A DNA stretch of 64,000 nucleotides from Bacteroidota bacterium (GTDB lineage: Bacteria; Bacteroidota; Bacteroidia; Bacteroidales; UBA4417), in assembly GCA_020048595.1 (NCBI GenBank), contig JAIFMH010000086.1, positions 1 to 64,000 of the forward strand. The letters are read 5' to 3'. The stretch's first letter is position 1; each line of letters opens with the position of its first letter. Under the pieces are notes generated by a model. It did not search any database. It was not told the DNA's origin and worked only from the letters and a program-made list of their open reading frames with translations. Of this stretch, positions 37,885-47,138 are shown in pieces. The position numbers and the translations under genes were made by a program.

Positions 37885-39354
37885 TTATTTATTGCGCAGG
37901 ATTTCATTCAATCTCAGTTTCATCTCTTTCACCTTTTCAGGATATTTCCCGTATAGATTATTTTGCTCTGAAAGGTCATCTTTCAAATTGTACAGTTCAC
38001 CTGGAATTTTATCGCTTATGATGTATTTTTTATCCGGTGCATATCTTGCCGCAATTCCTCCCTGACCGGAGCCATCAATGTATTTCCAATCGCCAATTCT
38101 GTAGGAGTTTTTCTCGATTACCAACTCGTTTCGTACAGGTTTTTCAGATTCGGGATTTTTAAGGATGGACAAAAAACTGTGGCTATCGAAATCGGCGCTG
38201 TTGAAAGTTTTATCACCAACTAAATCCGCCAGAGTTGCCATCATATCTGTAAAACAAATTAGTTGATTGCTTTGAGCACCTTTTTTAAATCTGGTGGGCG
38301 CACTTACAATAAATGGAATTCGTGAACCGCCTTCCCACATGTCGCCCTTCATTCCCCGAAGTACTCCCATACTGGCATGATCAAACTTCTCTATATCTTC
38401 ATGAAACCAAACCGGACCATTATCGCTGCCAAAAAAGACGATGGTATTTTCAAGTAAATTATTTTCCTGCAAATAAGTCATTAGTTGCCCCACCAGATTA
38501 TCAACCTGCATGGTGAAATCGCCATATTCACCGGCTCCGCTTTTGCCGACAAATTCATCTTTTGGTAACCAGGGGGTATGTGGGGCGGTTAATGGCAGAT
38601 ACAGAAAAAACGGATCTTTTTGATGCTGCTTTTGATGGTTATTTAGAAAAACCCTGGCTTTCCCCAGGAATTTATCCAACACCTCCTCATGTTTGAAATC
38701 AGGTGAAATTGCCCCTGCCCGAAAAAATGCTCCGGACACTTCGGAGGTCGCATTTGGGCTGGAATGGTCGTTTACCGATTTTGCTGGCGACTGAACCGCA
38801 CGATTGTTTTCAATATAAAAATAGGGCGGAATATCCAGCGATGCATGCATTCCGAAGAAATAATCAAAGCCCTTTTCAATTGGCCCTCCTTTCATTTCGG
38901 AAATAGAAGCAGGATTTTTCCAATCCACATCATCGAAACCCAAATGCCATTTTCCAATGCAGGCTGTGTGGTATCCATTCCGTTTCAGCAATGTTGCTAT
39001 GGTTTCCTGATCTGGCTTTATTAAACTGTGTTGTTGTACATTCAGATCAGGCAATAGCCCCGGATAACATCCGGTAATTAACCCGTATCGGGACGGAACA
39101 CACCATGCACCCGGAGAATGGGCATTGGTAAACCGGACGCCCTTTTCAGCTAATTTATCGATGTTGGGAGTTGGGATTTTCGACTTGCTGTTGTAGCATG
39201 TTAAATCACCAAATCCCATATCATCAGCAAGTATAAAAACAATATTGGGTTGATCCTTTGGTTTTATATCCGATGCACTGGTTTCATTCGGAACAGGTAA
39301 TCCGGTATCAAAAACAAATGCAAGGAAAAGCAGAGACTTTAATTTAGCTTTCAT
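37885..39354 (-). CDS. Sulfatase, arylsulfatase-like
   Basis: A 489-residue protein with an N-terminal signal peptide and S1 core: LADDMGFGDLTCYNSK, CVPSR at residues 85-89, GKWHLGFDDVDW, TAPHTPWLP, GSDNGPVWF and WEGGSRIPFIVSAP. A long insert after GKWH (GMHASLDIPPYFYIENN) resembles that of the sulfatase at 34913, and both have a Tyr after the CxPxR motif, so they look like a divergent duplicate pair. It is the first of five sulfatases in block D and follows the ManD-like gene by 64 bases. Periplasmic desulfation is expected. Confidence 0.92.
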   Translation of the reverse strand: MKAKLKSLLFLAFVFDTGLPVPNETSASDIKPKDQPNIVFILADDMGFGDLTCYNSKSKIPTPNIDKLAEKGVRFTNAHSPGAWCVPSRYGLITGCYPGLLPDLNVQQHSLIKPDQETIATLLKRNGYHTACIGKWHLGFDDVDWKNPASISEMKGGPIEKGFDYFFGMHASLDIPPYFYIENNRAVQSPAKSVNDHSSPNATSEVSGAFFRAGAISPDFKHEEVLDKFLGKARVFLNNHQKQHQKDPFFLYLPLTAPHTPWLPKDEFVGKSGAGEYGDFTMQVDNLVGQLMTYLQENNLLENTIVFFGSDNGPVWFHEDIEKFDHASMGVLRGMKGDMWEGGSRIPFIVSAPTRFKKGAQSNQLICFTDMMATLADLVGDKTFNSADFDSHSFLSILKNPESEKPVRNELVIEKNSYRIGDWKYIDGSGQGGIAARYAPDKKYIISDKIPGELYNLKDDLSEQNNLYGKYPEKVKEMKLRLNEILRNK

Positions 39355-39418
39355 TAAACCAGATATTAATTCTTAAGAGAAATGATGAACATATATTTAC
39401 TTTTCACATGGGATTAAA

Positions 39419-40756
39419 TTAAGGCCGGATAATAGTTCCGTCATTTTTTCGTACCTGAGTCCAGTTATTCAGTTGAACATTGGGCAGCGGATATTTGGCA
39501 GCCAGTTTTTCATCCATATCAACACCCAATCCCGGCGCTTCGTTGACGTACATATACCCATTTTTTATAGTTGGCGTTCCCGGAAAAATTTCGCGCAGCT
39601 TTTCAGAAAAATTATGAGGTTCCTGAATTCCAAAATTCCAAACAGCCAGGTCGATATGTGCATTTGCAGCATGGCCAACCGGTGAAACATCTCCAGGTCC
39701 GTGCCAGGCGGTTCTGACATTAAAAGCCTCGCCAAAACGTGCAACTTTCATCGCCGGGGTTATGCCGCCAATCTGAGAAATATGTATGCGAATAAAATCA
39801 AACCACTGATCTTTCATCGGATCGACCCATTCATGAGGACTGTTAAATAACTCTCCCATAGCTATTGGCACAGAGGTATTCTCCCTCAATAATTTGAAAT
39901 ACCGGTTGTTTTCAGGTGAAAAAGGATCTTCAATAAAAAAAGGCCGATATTCTTCCAAAGATTTGATCAGATTAATCGCTTCCATGGGTTGAAGTCGCTC
40001 ATGTATATCATGCAATAGTTCAACCTTTTCACCACATTGTTTTCTTACTTTATCAAAAATCTCTCTGGTGCTTTTTGTATAGACATAAGGATCCATAAAA
40101 CTATCGCGAGGCATACCGAATCCGGCATTCTTATAATCAGGATTATCTACCAGACCCGTAGTTCCATAACCTCCTATCTGAATCCGAACGTGTCGGTACC
40201 CTTGTTCCATATAGCCTGCAACATCTTCAGCAACTTTTTCAGGTGAATTTCCACTCGCATGGGCATAGCAATCAACTGCAAAACGGCATTTTCCTCCCAA
40301 CAGCTGATAAACAGGCATGTTGGCCCGTTTTCCTTTGATGTCCCAAAGAGCCTGATCCAGGCCACTTAGCGCATTGTTTAAAACCGGACCGTTCCGCCAA
40401 TACGAACTCTGATAGGTCGATTGCCAAAGGTCTTCGATAGTATCAACATCCTTCCCTACACAAAAGTCATTCAGATATTTGTCGATGGCGGCAACCACCA
40501 CATGAGCCCTTTGCCTGAAGGTTGCACAGCCAATGCCATATAAACCAGGTTCACTGGTTTCAACTTTTACAATTACCAACTCTATACCTTCAGGACAGGT
40601 TGAAATTGCTTTAACCTTTGTGATCTTTACCGGGGGAAGTCCTTTAAAAACTTTCTTATCATCTGCTGCAGCTGAAAAAGGATTCATCAATCCGGCTCCA
40701 ATAGTAGCCAAACCAAGACTTTTCAGCGCTGTTCTGCGGTTTAGATTTGTATTCAT
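39419..40756 (-). CDS. ManD/RspA-like enolase-superfamily dehydratase, Tat-exported
   Basis: The 445-residue protein begins NRRTALKSLGLATIGAG, a twin-arginine signal. The body matches the mannonate dehydratase (ManD) subgroup of the mandelate racemase/enolase family: ALWDIKGKRANMPVYQLLGG, the characteristic YAHASG, metal-binding Asp in HDIHERL, Glu in FIEDPFSPEN, Glu in MGELFNSP, and catalytic His in WHGPGDVSPVG. Family members dehydrate D-mannonate or D-gluconate, and some are nearly inactive. Export to the periplasm is unusual for a sugar-acid dehydratase and suggests that it acts on an aldonic or uronic acid end of an oligosaccharide, or on a free acid released outside the cytoplasm. Substrate is inference. 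Confidence 0.85.
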   Translation of the reverse strand: MNTNLNRRTALKSLGLATIGAGLMNPFSAAADDKKVFKGLPPVKITKVKAISTCPEGIELVIVKVETSEPGLYGIGCATFRQRAHVVVAAIDKYLNDFCVGKDVDTIEDLWQSTYQSSYWRNGPVLNNALSGLDQALWDIKGKRANMPVYQLLGGKCRFAVDCYAHASGNSPEKVAEDVAGYMEQGYRHVRIQIGGYGTTGLVDNPDYKNAGFGMPRDSFMDPYVYTKSTREIFDKVRKQCGEKVELLHDIHERLQPMEAINLIKSLEEYRPFFIEDPFSPENNRYFKLLRENTSVPIAMGELFNSPHEWVDPMKDQWFDFIRIHISQIGGITPAMKVARFGEAFNVRTAWHGPGDVSPVGHAANAHIDLAVWNFGIQEPHNFSEKLREIFPGTPTIKNGYMYVNEAPGLGVDMDEKLAAKYPLPNVQLNNWTQVRKNDGTIIRP

Positions 40757-40788
40757 AATTCTGAGAATTTTTAATTATTAAATCTGAA

Positions 40789-41811
40789 TCAATTTAACAC
40801 CCTTTTATAATTCTCCACGATCAAACCCGCATAAGGAGCAGCATATCCTTCCAATTTTTTCATATCAGCTTCTGAAAGTTTTTTCATGTTTCTCAGCACT
40901 TTTACATTTTCCTCCAATTCATGTGTAAACCTGCAGCCACTTACTAAAGATGAAACCGGAAGTGAATAAACATACTGATGAAGATTCGCGTATGTCAGTT
41001 CGGTAAGGCTAACAACATCCGGAATATCCTTAGTTTCGATATTTTTCGGTGTTGTATCTATCCTTCCTCCCATCATGCTACCGCCAGCCATGGTCTTCAT
41101 GGCCAGAATGCCATATTTTTTTTCGAGCAACACAGGAAGAACATGATGTTGGAAGGATTCAAACGACGGATCGCAAACATTTAAGGGCATTTGGCAGGTA
41201 TCCAGTTCAATGCCCAATTCATCGAGCTTTTTCAGAAAATGCAGATGAGTTTTAGGATTTTGGTGGCCGGTAAAACCAATATAGCGTGCCTTACCTTTTT
41301 GTTTAGCTTCGAGAAAAGCTTCCAAAACACCTGCTTTTAACCTGTTATCAACATCTTCCGGAGTATTTAAGGCATGAATCTGCCACAAATCGATGTAATC
41401 TGTTTTTAATGCTTTTAACGATTCATCCAACATTTGTCGTACTTCCGCACCTGTTTTGCCTGGCGCCTTTGTCATCAGGAAAATCTGGTCACGGTATTTA
41501 GGTGTTAGAAATTTACCCATGTACTCTTCGGCACGACCATTGACATATTTTCGGGCATTGTCGAAAAACCGGACTCCCAACTCCATAGATCGTTCAACCA
41601 TTCTCTCAGCATCAGCCGGATTATCGATGAACCCTAAATGGTAGCCACCAAGGCAAAAAGCAGTTACTTTCTGACCATCCCGGGTCAACTGACGTTGAGG
41701 TAAAATTTCGCCCCACTTGTCGTTCACAGGAATTGCCGAAGCCCAGTCAGCAATCAAACTTAAGGCCGCAACAGTCCCAACTTTTTTGATGAATTTTCTT
41801 CTGTTTTCCAT
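40789..41811 (-). CDS. Aldo/keto reductase, Tat-exported
   Basis: The 340-residue protein has a twin-arginine signal (NRRKFIKKVGTVAALSLIADW). The aldo/keto reductase catalytic tetrad is complete: Asp and Tyr in FFDNARKYVNGRAEEYMGK, Lys in IFLMTKAPG and His in YIDLWQIHAL. The barrel follows with QMPLNVCDP and LVSGCRFTHELEENV near the nicotinamide-cofactor site. These enzymes reduce aldehydes or ketones (or oxidise the alcohol) with NAD(P)H. The Tat signal implies folding with cofactor in the cytoplasm before export. It lies 32 bases upstream of the ManD-like gene and probably works on the same sugar. Confidence 0.88.
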   Translation of the reverse strand: MENRRKFIKKVGTVAALSLIADWASAIPVNDKWGEILPQRQLTRDGQKVTAFCLGGYHLGFIDNPADAERMVERSMELGVRFFDNARKYVNGRAEEYMGKFLTPKYRDQIFLMTKAPGKTGAEVRQMLDESLKALKTDYIDLWQIHALNTPEDVDNRLKAGVLEAFLEAKQKGKARYIGFTGHQNPKTHLHFLKKLDELGIELDTCQMPLNVCDPSFESFQHHVLPVLLEKKYGILAMKTMAGGSMMGGRIDTTPKNIETKDIPDVVSLTELTYANLHQYVYSLPVSSLVSGCRFTHELEENVKVLRNMKKLSEADMKKLEGYAAPYAGLIVENYKRVLN

Positions 41812-41868
41812 AATTGTATTTTTAAAATTGTATTTATTTCAATATGATCATCGAATGTCATTTTTATG

Positions 41869-41883
41869 AACTGATCATCAGTT
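41869..41883. promoter_or_regulatory. 15-base palindrome, candidate operator 1
   Basis: Reads aactgatcatcagtt: two perfect 7-base arms around a central C. It lies in a 165-base gap upstream of the aldo/keto reductase gene, 58 bases from its ATG. A second palindrome of the same design lies 31 bases away centre to centre, about three helical turns. Confidence 0.4.
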
Positions 41884-41899
41884 GGTTCCCACGATATTT

Positions 41900-41914
41900 T
41901 ATAGTCAGACTATA
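41900..41914. promoter_or_regulatory. 15-base palindrome, candidate operator 2
   Basis: Reads tatagtcagacta followed by ta: two perfect 7-base arms around a central A. Its arms differ from those of the first palindrome, so the pair is not one repeated operator, but the equal size and the helical phasing make a regulatory site conceivable. It could also be a weak hairpin in the message. Confidence 0.35.
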
Positions 41915-41976
41915 GTTGAATATTGTGTTCCTTTGCCCCTTCAGCCATCATCACAACTGATTTAATTATAGAACTC

Positions 41977-43590
41977 CTACTTTTTCTTCATACTCATTTC
42001 TTCCTTTCCGGTTGCAGGAGTATTTTTCACAAATTCATTATAGTACCCCCGGAGTTTTGCAACGTCTTTTTGATACATGGAATCTTTAATTCGATTATTA
42101 ATTTCAAGGAGATCATTTGTCCGGTCAAAAAACATATCTCCAAAATCGCGGAAGTCCCAATTTTTATGAAGTGCAGTTGGATCGAGCATAATGCCCAGTT
42201 TCTGATCTTTGGTAATTACGGTAGCCTGCGACCAGCTTTCAGAAACAAAATATTTCCTTTTCATGGGCATTCCTGAAAGAAGGGTCTTTGCCATGGATTC
42301 GCCCTGTAAGGGATGTTCCAACTTTGGCATTTTTAAGCCCAGGAGTTCGACCAGGGTCGGATAAATATCCACAAGGCTTACCAATTCACCGGTATGTTTC
42401 CCGTTTTTTTTATTCCCCGGATATCGGATGATCAATGGCATATTTAGAATGTCCTCGTAAACATTTTGTCCGGCTGCGGTTTTTTCAACCATCCCGTGGT
42501 TTCCTACAAAATCGCCGTGGTCGGAAGTGTAAATAACAATGGTCTCATCTTCCAATCCGGCTTCATCGAGCGCTTTTAGAATTTCGCCAACATGATGATC
42601 CAATTCAGTAACCAACGCATAGTAAGCTCCAATATGATTGCGCCATAGTTGTTCGTCAGCGTATGCCTTGTTGACATTCCACACTTTATTACCGCCATCC
42701 CGGATCGATTGCATCATCGGAGGAATATTCTCCTTTGGTTCGTACAGACTGGCAGGTTTCCTGATTGAACCGCCATTTATCCGACCATTTCCCCAGTCAG
42801 ACACATCGTACAGTTCCATGTATTTTTTCAGAGGTGTATAGGGTTGATGGGGACGATAAAATGTAGCCCAGCAAAAGAATGGCTGATCACTTTTTGCCTG
42901 GTCTTTAATCATCTGAACGGTTAGCTGGCTTGTAAAGGCCTCCATTGTCATGTTTTCCGGCAGCGCTGAAATCCGGGTTCCCAGGTCAGCAATCGGCAGT
43001 TTTTCGTTTGCATAAGATGAGCAAACTGAACCTTTACCAAATTCGGCTGACCAGTCTCTGGCAAATTCTTTTCCATAACCCATTTTCTCAACCCATTCCG
43101 TATAGCTGTTTCGGGGAGTTTCATTGCACAAATGACTTCGCTGAACATCCCATCCGGCATCGACTGCCTGCGAGGTATGTCTTTTACCAAAAGCATAGGT
43201 ATTGTAACTGTTTTGCTTAAAAACAGTGGCCAGTGAAACTACCTCATTCATAACTTGCGTTTGTTCACCATTTGAAAGTAATCCGAGGGTACGGGAGTAC
43301 AAACCTGACATCATGGATGATCTGGAAGGAGCACAAATACCGGTGGTGCAATAGGCCCTGTCAAACACAACTGATTCTTTTGCCAGTTTATCCAGATTAG
43401 GAGTAAGTACATCAGGGTGTCCCTCGAATCCCATCACCTTTTTGTTGTGCTGATCTGAAAACAGGATAAGCACGTTGGGCTTCTTTTGATTACTTTTTGA
43501 CTCCTTATTCAACGAAAAACCAAATCCAATAATGGGATAAAGAATCGGTACTAATATGAAAGCGTTTCTTCCGAAATTTAATTTAAACAT
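41977..43590 (-). CDS. Sulfatase, choline-sulfatase-like branch
   Basis: I take the ATG at 43590; a TTG three codons upstream (43599) is less likely. The 537-residue protein has an N-terminal hydrophobic signal segment, LFSDQHNKKVMGFEGHP, CAPSR at residues 86-90, GKRHTSQAVDAGWDVQ where most relatives have GKWH, TFYRPHQPYTP, and SDHGDFVGNHGMVEK. SDQHxxxVMGxxGHP starts are typical of a choline-sulfatase-like group. The change of GKWH to GKRH keeps the Lys and His that contact the sulfate. The gene follows the beta-helix gene by about 10-20 bases, which suggests that the two are translated together. Confidence 0.92.
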   Translation of the reverse strand: MFKLNFGRNAFILVPILYPIIGFGFSLNKESKSNQKKPNVLILFSDQHNKKVMGFEGHPDVLTPNLDKLAKESVVFDRAYCTTGICAPSRSSMMSGLYSRTLGLLSNGEQTQVMNEVVSLATVFKQNSYNTYAFGKRHTSQAVDAGWDVQRSHLCNETPRNSYTEWVEKMGYGKEFARDWSAEFGKGSVCSSYANEKLPIADLGTRISALPENMTMEAFTSQLTVQMIKDQAKSDQPFFCWATFYRPHQPYTPLKKYMELYDVSDWGNGRINGGSIRKPASLYEPKENIPPMMQSIRDGGNKVWNVNKAYADEQLWRNHIGAYYALVTELDHHVGEILKALDEAGLEDETIVIYTSDHGDFVGNHGMVEKTAAGQNVYEDILNMPLIIRYPGNKKNGKHTGELVSLVDIYPTLVELLGLKMPKLEHPLQGESMAKTLLSGMPMKRKYFVSESWSQATVITKDQKLGIMLDPTALHKNWDFRDFGDMFFDRTNDLLEINNRIKDSMYQKDVAKLRGYYNEFVKNTPATGKEEMSMKKK

Positions 43591-43608
43591 TTTTTTCAAT
43601 TGTTGGAA

Positions 43609-44841
43609 TCAGTTAAATGTTTTGTTGTATAAATTCTCATCCTTGTCGAAACAGCCTGACATATATACAATTGCCTTTGTATTTTCGATGGTTACAGGGG
43701 AACCGGAAATATAGTTTCTCATGCGGCTGCCCCACACCGAAACGGTTAATTTTTTGTCTCCCTGAACCAGTATAAAATCCTGCGATTGGTTTTCAGGAAC
43801 AGTTGTCAGTGCGCCGTTTCCGCCTGAAAATGCTTCAACATTGCTTAGCGAAGTATGTCCCTGTCCTTCGATGATGATGGGGTGAATATTTTCCACTTTC
43901 TCGCCGGTATTGGCTATGATTGAACCTTGCGCGATTTGCCAGTTGCGGTTTTTTGTATTACTCCCTCGTTTTAAAATGCCAACTGCAACACAGTCGAAGT
44001 TAAAATTGGTTAATTGCCCGTAAGATTCGCTATCGAGTAAAATTCCACCATACGTTCCGAAGGTAAAAAGGTCGATAATCTGGGCATTATCAGTATGGTT
44101 TATGGTGTAGGCATATGTTTTTTTAGCAATGACAGCATCCACAACTGCACGACTGTACTGACCTCCAATGTATCGCTGTCCGGCAGGGTTGACATGGCAA
44201 TGCAAAATGCGGGGAACATCGTAGACATAATCCATCCGGATAAATTCACCGCTAAGCGGATAGCCATAGCAATGTTCGAAAGTCATTAATTCGCAGGCAT
44301 TTTCGCGACTGGCATTAAAATCGAAAGCTAAATATTCGCCATAAAAAGTGAGGCAGGAAAGAAACACGCCCTGTGCCCTGCTGGTTTGTGAAACCTGAAT
44401 GGTTGCCTTGTATGGGATAATTGCAGCCGGGTCTTTGATGGTTTGCTCAGGATACCAAAACTGAATGCCTTTAATTTGAGTCCCGGTTTCAACAGTTATA
44501 AAAGCATTTTCTCTATCCGTAATGGCGAACACACTGCCAACAGGTTGTTTTTTTGTCGCGTGGGTAGTTCCACGGGGAGTTGGACCGTGTACGCCGATCA
44601 GGGAAACATTTTTTTTCAGGATAATTCCGCCATTAATGGGATAGGGTTCTTCGGAGGGTTCAACAAATAATGCAGCGCCTCTTACTGTGGCCCAATCAAT
44701 GGCTTTTTGCAGGTTTATTTTATTTAAAGCAGCGCTGTTCCCGGGCTTTACATCAAATTTTTGGATGCTTGTTAATTCTGAAGCTCTTAACTGGTTTATG
44801 CCAATAACTAACATCAGCAATAGGATTAAGTTCGTTTTCAT
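43609..44841 (-). CDS. Secreted parallel beta-helix protein, candidate polysaccharide lyase or hydrolase
   Basis: A 410-residue protein with a type I signal peptide (ends LRAS). It opens FDVKPGNSAALNKINLQKAI, the start seen in pectate-lyase-like/GH28-like right-handed beta-helix proteins (the first motif binds to the cap helix). Repeating short strands follow, such as GGIILKKNVSLIGVHG, VFLSCLTFYGEYLAFDFN and GGILLDSESYGQLTNFNFDCVAVGI. No textbook catalytic set of a known lyase or hydrolase family is evident to me, so the enzyme class is open. Located between a sulfatase and a phosphoesterase in the glycan locus, it is the best candidate here for an unassigned backbone-cleaving enzyme. Confidence 0.72.
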   Translation of the reverse strand: MKTNLILLLMLVIGINQLRASELTSIQKFDVKPGNSAALNKINLQKAIDWATVRGAALFVEPSEEPYPINGGIILKKNVSLIGVHGPTPRGTTHATKKQPVGSVFAITDRENAFITVETGTQIKGIQFWYPEQTIKDPAAIIPYKATIQVSQTSRAQGVFLSCLTFYGEYLAFDFNASRENACELMTFEHCYGYPLSGEFIRMDYVYDVPRILHCHVNPAGQRYIGGQYSRAVVDAVIAKKTYAYTINHTDNAQIIDLFTFGTYGGILLDSESYGQLTNFNFDCVAVGILKRGSNTKNRNWQIAQGSIIANTGEKVENIHPIIIEGQGHTSLSNVEAFSGGNGALTTVPENQSQDFILVQGDKKLTVSVWGSRMRNYISGSPVTIENTKAIVYMSGCFDKDENLYNKTFN

Positions 44842-44877
44842 TGGTTTTATCTGTTTAATTTAAAATAATTTCTGGTA

Positions 44878-45966
44878 TTACGGTTTTAACAACTTCGTCA
44901 AATCAATACGGTCGTAAGGCTTTTTTCCGAAGGCTGCGTAATACTCCAGCTTTACAGTTCCTTTTTTACCATCGGTTTTAATTATTGCATATCCCGGCAG
45001 GTCGGTTTGTTTGAAGAAAGTTACCTGTTTTGCTTCTTCAGATATGATGGCTTTCCTGTCTTCAAGGGTTTCCGGTTGCCAATCCGGAACATTTTCTGCC
45101 AGGGATGGACCGTATTCTGTGATTACTTTTGTTGGTATTTGGTAATTCCTGTCTTTTATGACACTTACCACCATAACCTGCACGATTGGCCCGTACTGGG
45201 TAGTGCGCCGAACAACCGAGTACTTGTGAAGATGACCGCATAAAACAATCGCTTTATGCCGGGCAATTACTTCCAATAGTTTTTCATGTTGTTCCGGATT
45301 TTTTCTAAAGGTGTGCCAGCACCGTTCAGTAACCGGAATGACCGGTTCGTGGATCACCACAAATTTGAATTTTGCTTTTGATGCCGAAAGCTCTTTTTCA
45401 AGGAAAGCAGACATATTGGTATTTTTATCCCATGGATCAAGGCAGGTAATTTGCACATCGCCAACGACATAAGAATAACTGGCATTTTTTATATCCGGAT
45501 TATTGGTCTGTTTCCTGAACATGGGCACATAAAATTCCTGAAATGCTTCCACCGATCCGGGTCCGGTAACATCATGGTTTCCTTTGGCAATAATCCAGGG
45601 AGCAGGCACAATGGCCGCTTCAATTGACTTCATCGCATTCGAAGCCATCTGTTTCGCCATTTGCACCGAACCGGCCAATCCCTCCGATAAATCACCCAAT
45701 TGAATTACAGCTTTTACCGGTGGATTTTCAGACACAGCTTTGTTTCTGATGATTGTCATAAAATCGCTCCAGTTTTTCTCTGTATATACGGTATATTCCT
45801 TTGTCACCTGCAGCAAATCGTCGGGTTTGGTTCCGAGCCAATTCATATCGTGGTCGTCCAGGAGGTCATAATGCAGGTCGCCAAGCACAATAAAACTACT
45901 TTTTTGTGCAAGTGCATAATACCCAAATAAGAAAGTAAACAATACCAGAATTGAAAATTGCTTCAT
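44878..45966 (-). CDS. Exported calcineurin-like metallophosphoesterase
   Basis: The 362-residue protein has a signal peptide (ends ALAQ) and every metal-binding block of the calcineurin-like phosphoesterase fold: VLGDLHYDL (D-x-H), IQLGDLSEG (GDxxxG-like), AKGNHDVTG (GNHD), FVVIHEPVIP and CGHLHKYSV (GHxH). It should hydrolyse phosphate mono- or diesters in the periplasm with two metal ions. In this setting the substrate could be a phosphorylated sugar or a phosphodiester in the glycan. It stands between the beta-helix and Gfo/Idh/MocA genes with gaps of 36 and 17 bases. Confidence 0.9.
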   Translation of the reverse strand: MKQFSILVLFTFLFGYYALAQKSSFIVLGDLHYDLLDDHDMNWLGTKPDDLLQVTKEYTVYTEKNWSDFMTIIRNKAVSENPPVKAVIQLGDLSEGLAGSVQMAKQMASNAMKSIEAAIVPAPWIIAKGNHDVTGPGSVEAFQEFYVPMFRKQTNNPDIKNASYSYVVGDVQITCLDPWDKNTNMSAFLEKELSASKAKFKFVVIHEPVIPVTERCWHTFRKNPEQHEKLLEVIARHKAIVLCGHLHKYSVVRRTTQYGPIVQVMVVSVIKDRNYQIPTKVITEYGPSLAENVPDWQPETLEDRKAIISEEAKQVTFFKQTDLPGYAIIKTDGKKGTVKLEYYAAFGKKPYDRIDLTKLLKP

Positions 45967-45983
45967 TTTGAGTGAATAGTTGT

Positions 45984-47075
45984 TTATCTTTCTAATTTGA
46001 CTTGTTTCCCGGTTTTGCTGCTTTTGCGGGCAGCTTCGAGAATTTCGACAACGGTCAGGTTCGTTTCAAGCGCCGATAAATCAGTTTTTGAAACAATAAC
46101 ATCTCCTTTTATTGCAGCCGAAAAAAAGGCAAAACCATCCTTAAAGGGGGATTTTGTCCATGGTATTTTCTCAACACTTTCAACCGATTTTTCATTTAAC
46201 CTGAACCGGATTGTTTGAGCATCGTCGCTGAGTACATATCCGGTATTGCCGTAGATGTGCATGTCTTTACGATTGAAGGGCCAATTCCATGAAGCATTGA
46301 TGACTCCTTCCATGTTTGGATACGAAAGCACGATGGTCGCATCATCATCAACTTTTGGATAGACACCAGGTTTGTATTGTTTAAGTCTGGCATAAACCGA
46401 TAATGGTTTTTCACCCTTCATGATCCAGGTTATCAGATCAGCTCCATAACAACCAAAATCGGTTACAGCCCCACCTCCATTTAAAACAGGATCGGTGAGC
46501 CATTCTAAAAATTCGCTGTTTACTTTTATTTCTTTTGGCCCTTTGTGCCCATCGTAAACAATTACTTTTCTCAATTCACCCAATTCACCCTTATTAACCA
46601 TCTCCTGACTTTTATAATTCGATGGATACCAGGTCGTTTCATAATTGGTAAGTGTAAGTATATGGTGCTTTTTTGCAAGTTTTGCCATGACATTGGCATG
46701 TTTGACGCTCACAGCCAAAGGTTTTTCAACCATAACGTGAATTCCGCGGGGAGCACATGCCTGCACAACTTTCAGGTGGTCGAAAATGGAAGTGAAAGTG
46801 ATTACCCCGGCGGGTTTAGTTTTGTCCAGCATTTCATCCAAAGACTGATAAATCAGGTTTTGATCGATTCCAAACTGTCTGGAGTACCGGCCTGAAAGGA
46901 CAGTATCACTTTCTGCAATTCCCACAATCTGAATATCATTTCTGCTCAAATTTCTTAGCAAGGGAAGCACATGCGAATGCGATAATCCGGCAATTCCAAT
47001 TCTGACTGGTTGTTGAGCTTCAGAGGCACTAAAAATTATGCTGAAACAGATAATTAAAAACCATGCAACTTTCAT
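45984..47075 (-). CDS. Exported Gfo/Idh/MocA-family oxidoreductase
   Basis: A 363-residue protein with a signal peptide (ends ASEAQQ). The NAD-binding Rossmann region reads RIGIAGLSHSHVLPLLR, an atypical version of the glycine-rich loop, followed by AESD. The family EKP motif is present (HVMVEKPLAVSVKHANVMAK) with TNYETTWYPSNY and GGGAVTDFGCYGADLI, the usual sugar-site His/Asp region. Members oxidise or reduce sugars at a ring carbon, or (GH109-like) use a tightly held NAD to hydrolyse glycosides. Export with a bound cofactor would be needed for periplasmic activity. A role in oxidative opening of sugars alongside the Tat-exported enzymes is inference. Confidence 0.85.
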   Translation of the reverse strand: MKVAWFLIICFSIIFSASEAQQPVRIGIAGLSHSHVLPLLRNLSRNDIQIVGIAESDTVLSGRYSRQFGIDQNLIYQSLDEMLDKTKPAGVITFTSIFDHLKVVQACAPRGIHVMVEKPLAVSVKHANVMAKLAKKHHILTLTNYETTWYPSNYKSQEMVNKGELGELRKVIVYDGHKGPKEIKVNSEFLEWLTDPVLNGGGAVTDFGCYGADLITWIMKGEKPLSVYARLKQYKPGVYPKVDDDATIVLSYPNMEGVINASWNWPFNRKDMHIYGNTGYVLSDDAQTIRFRLNEKSVESVEKIPWTKSPFKDGFAFFSAAIKGDVIVSKTDLSALETNLTVVEILEAARKSSKTGKQVKLER

Positions 47076-47138
47076 ACTGTAATAATTTGATTTTTAATGG
47101 TAGAATAGAACTCCATGCTGCAATTTAATATTATACTC

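Noticed and set aside
41910..41970. Possible decayed coding sequence (VVMMAEGAKEHNIQL then stop) on the minus strand
   Set aside because: It looks protein-like, but I cannot match it to any family or neighbour; too short to call.
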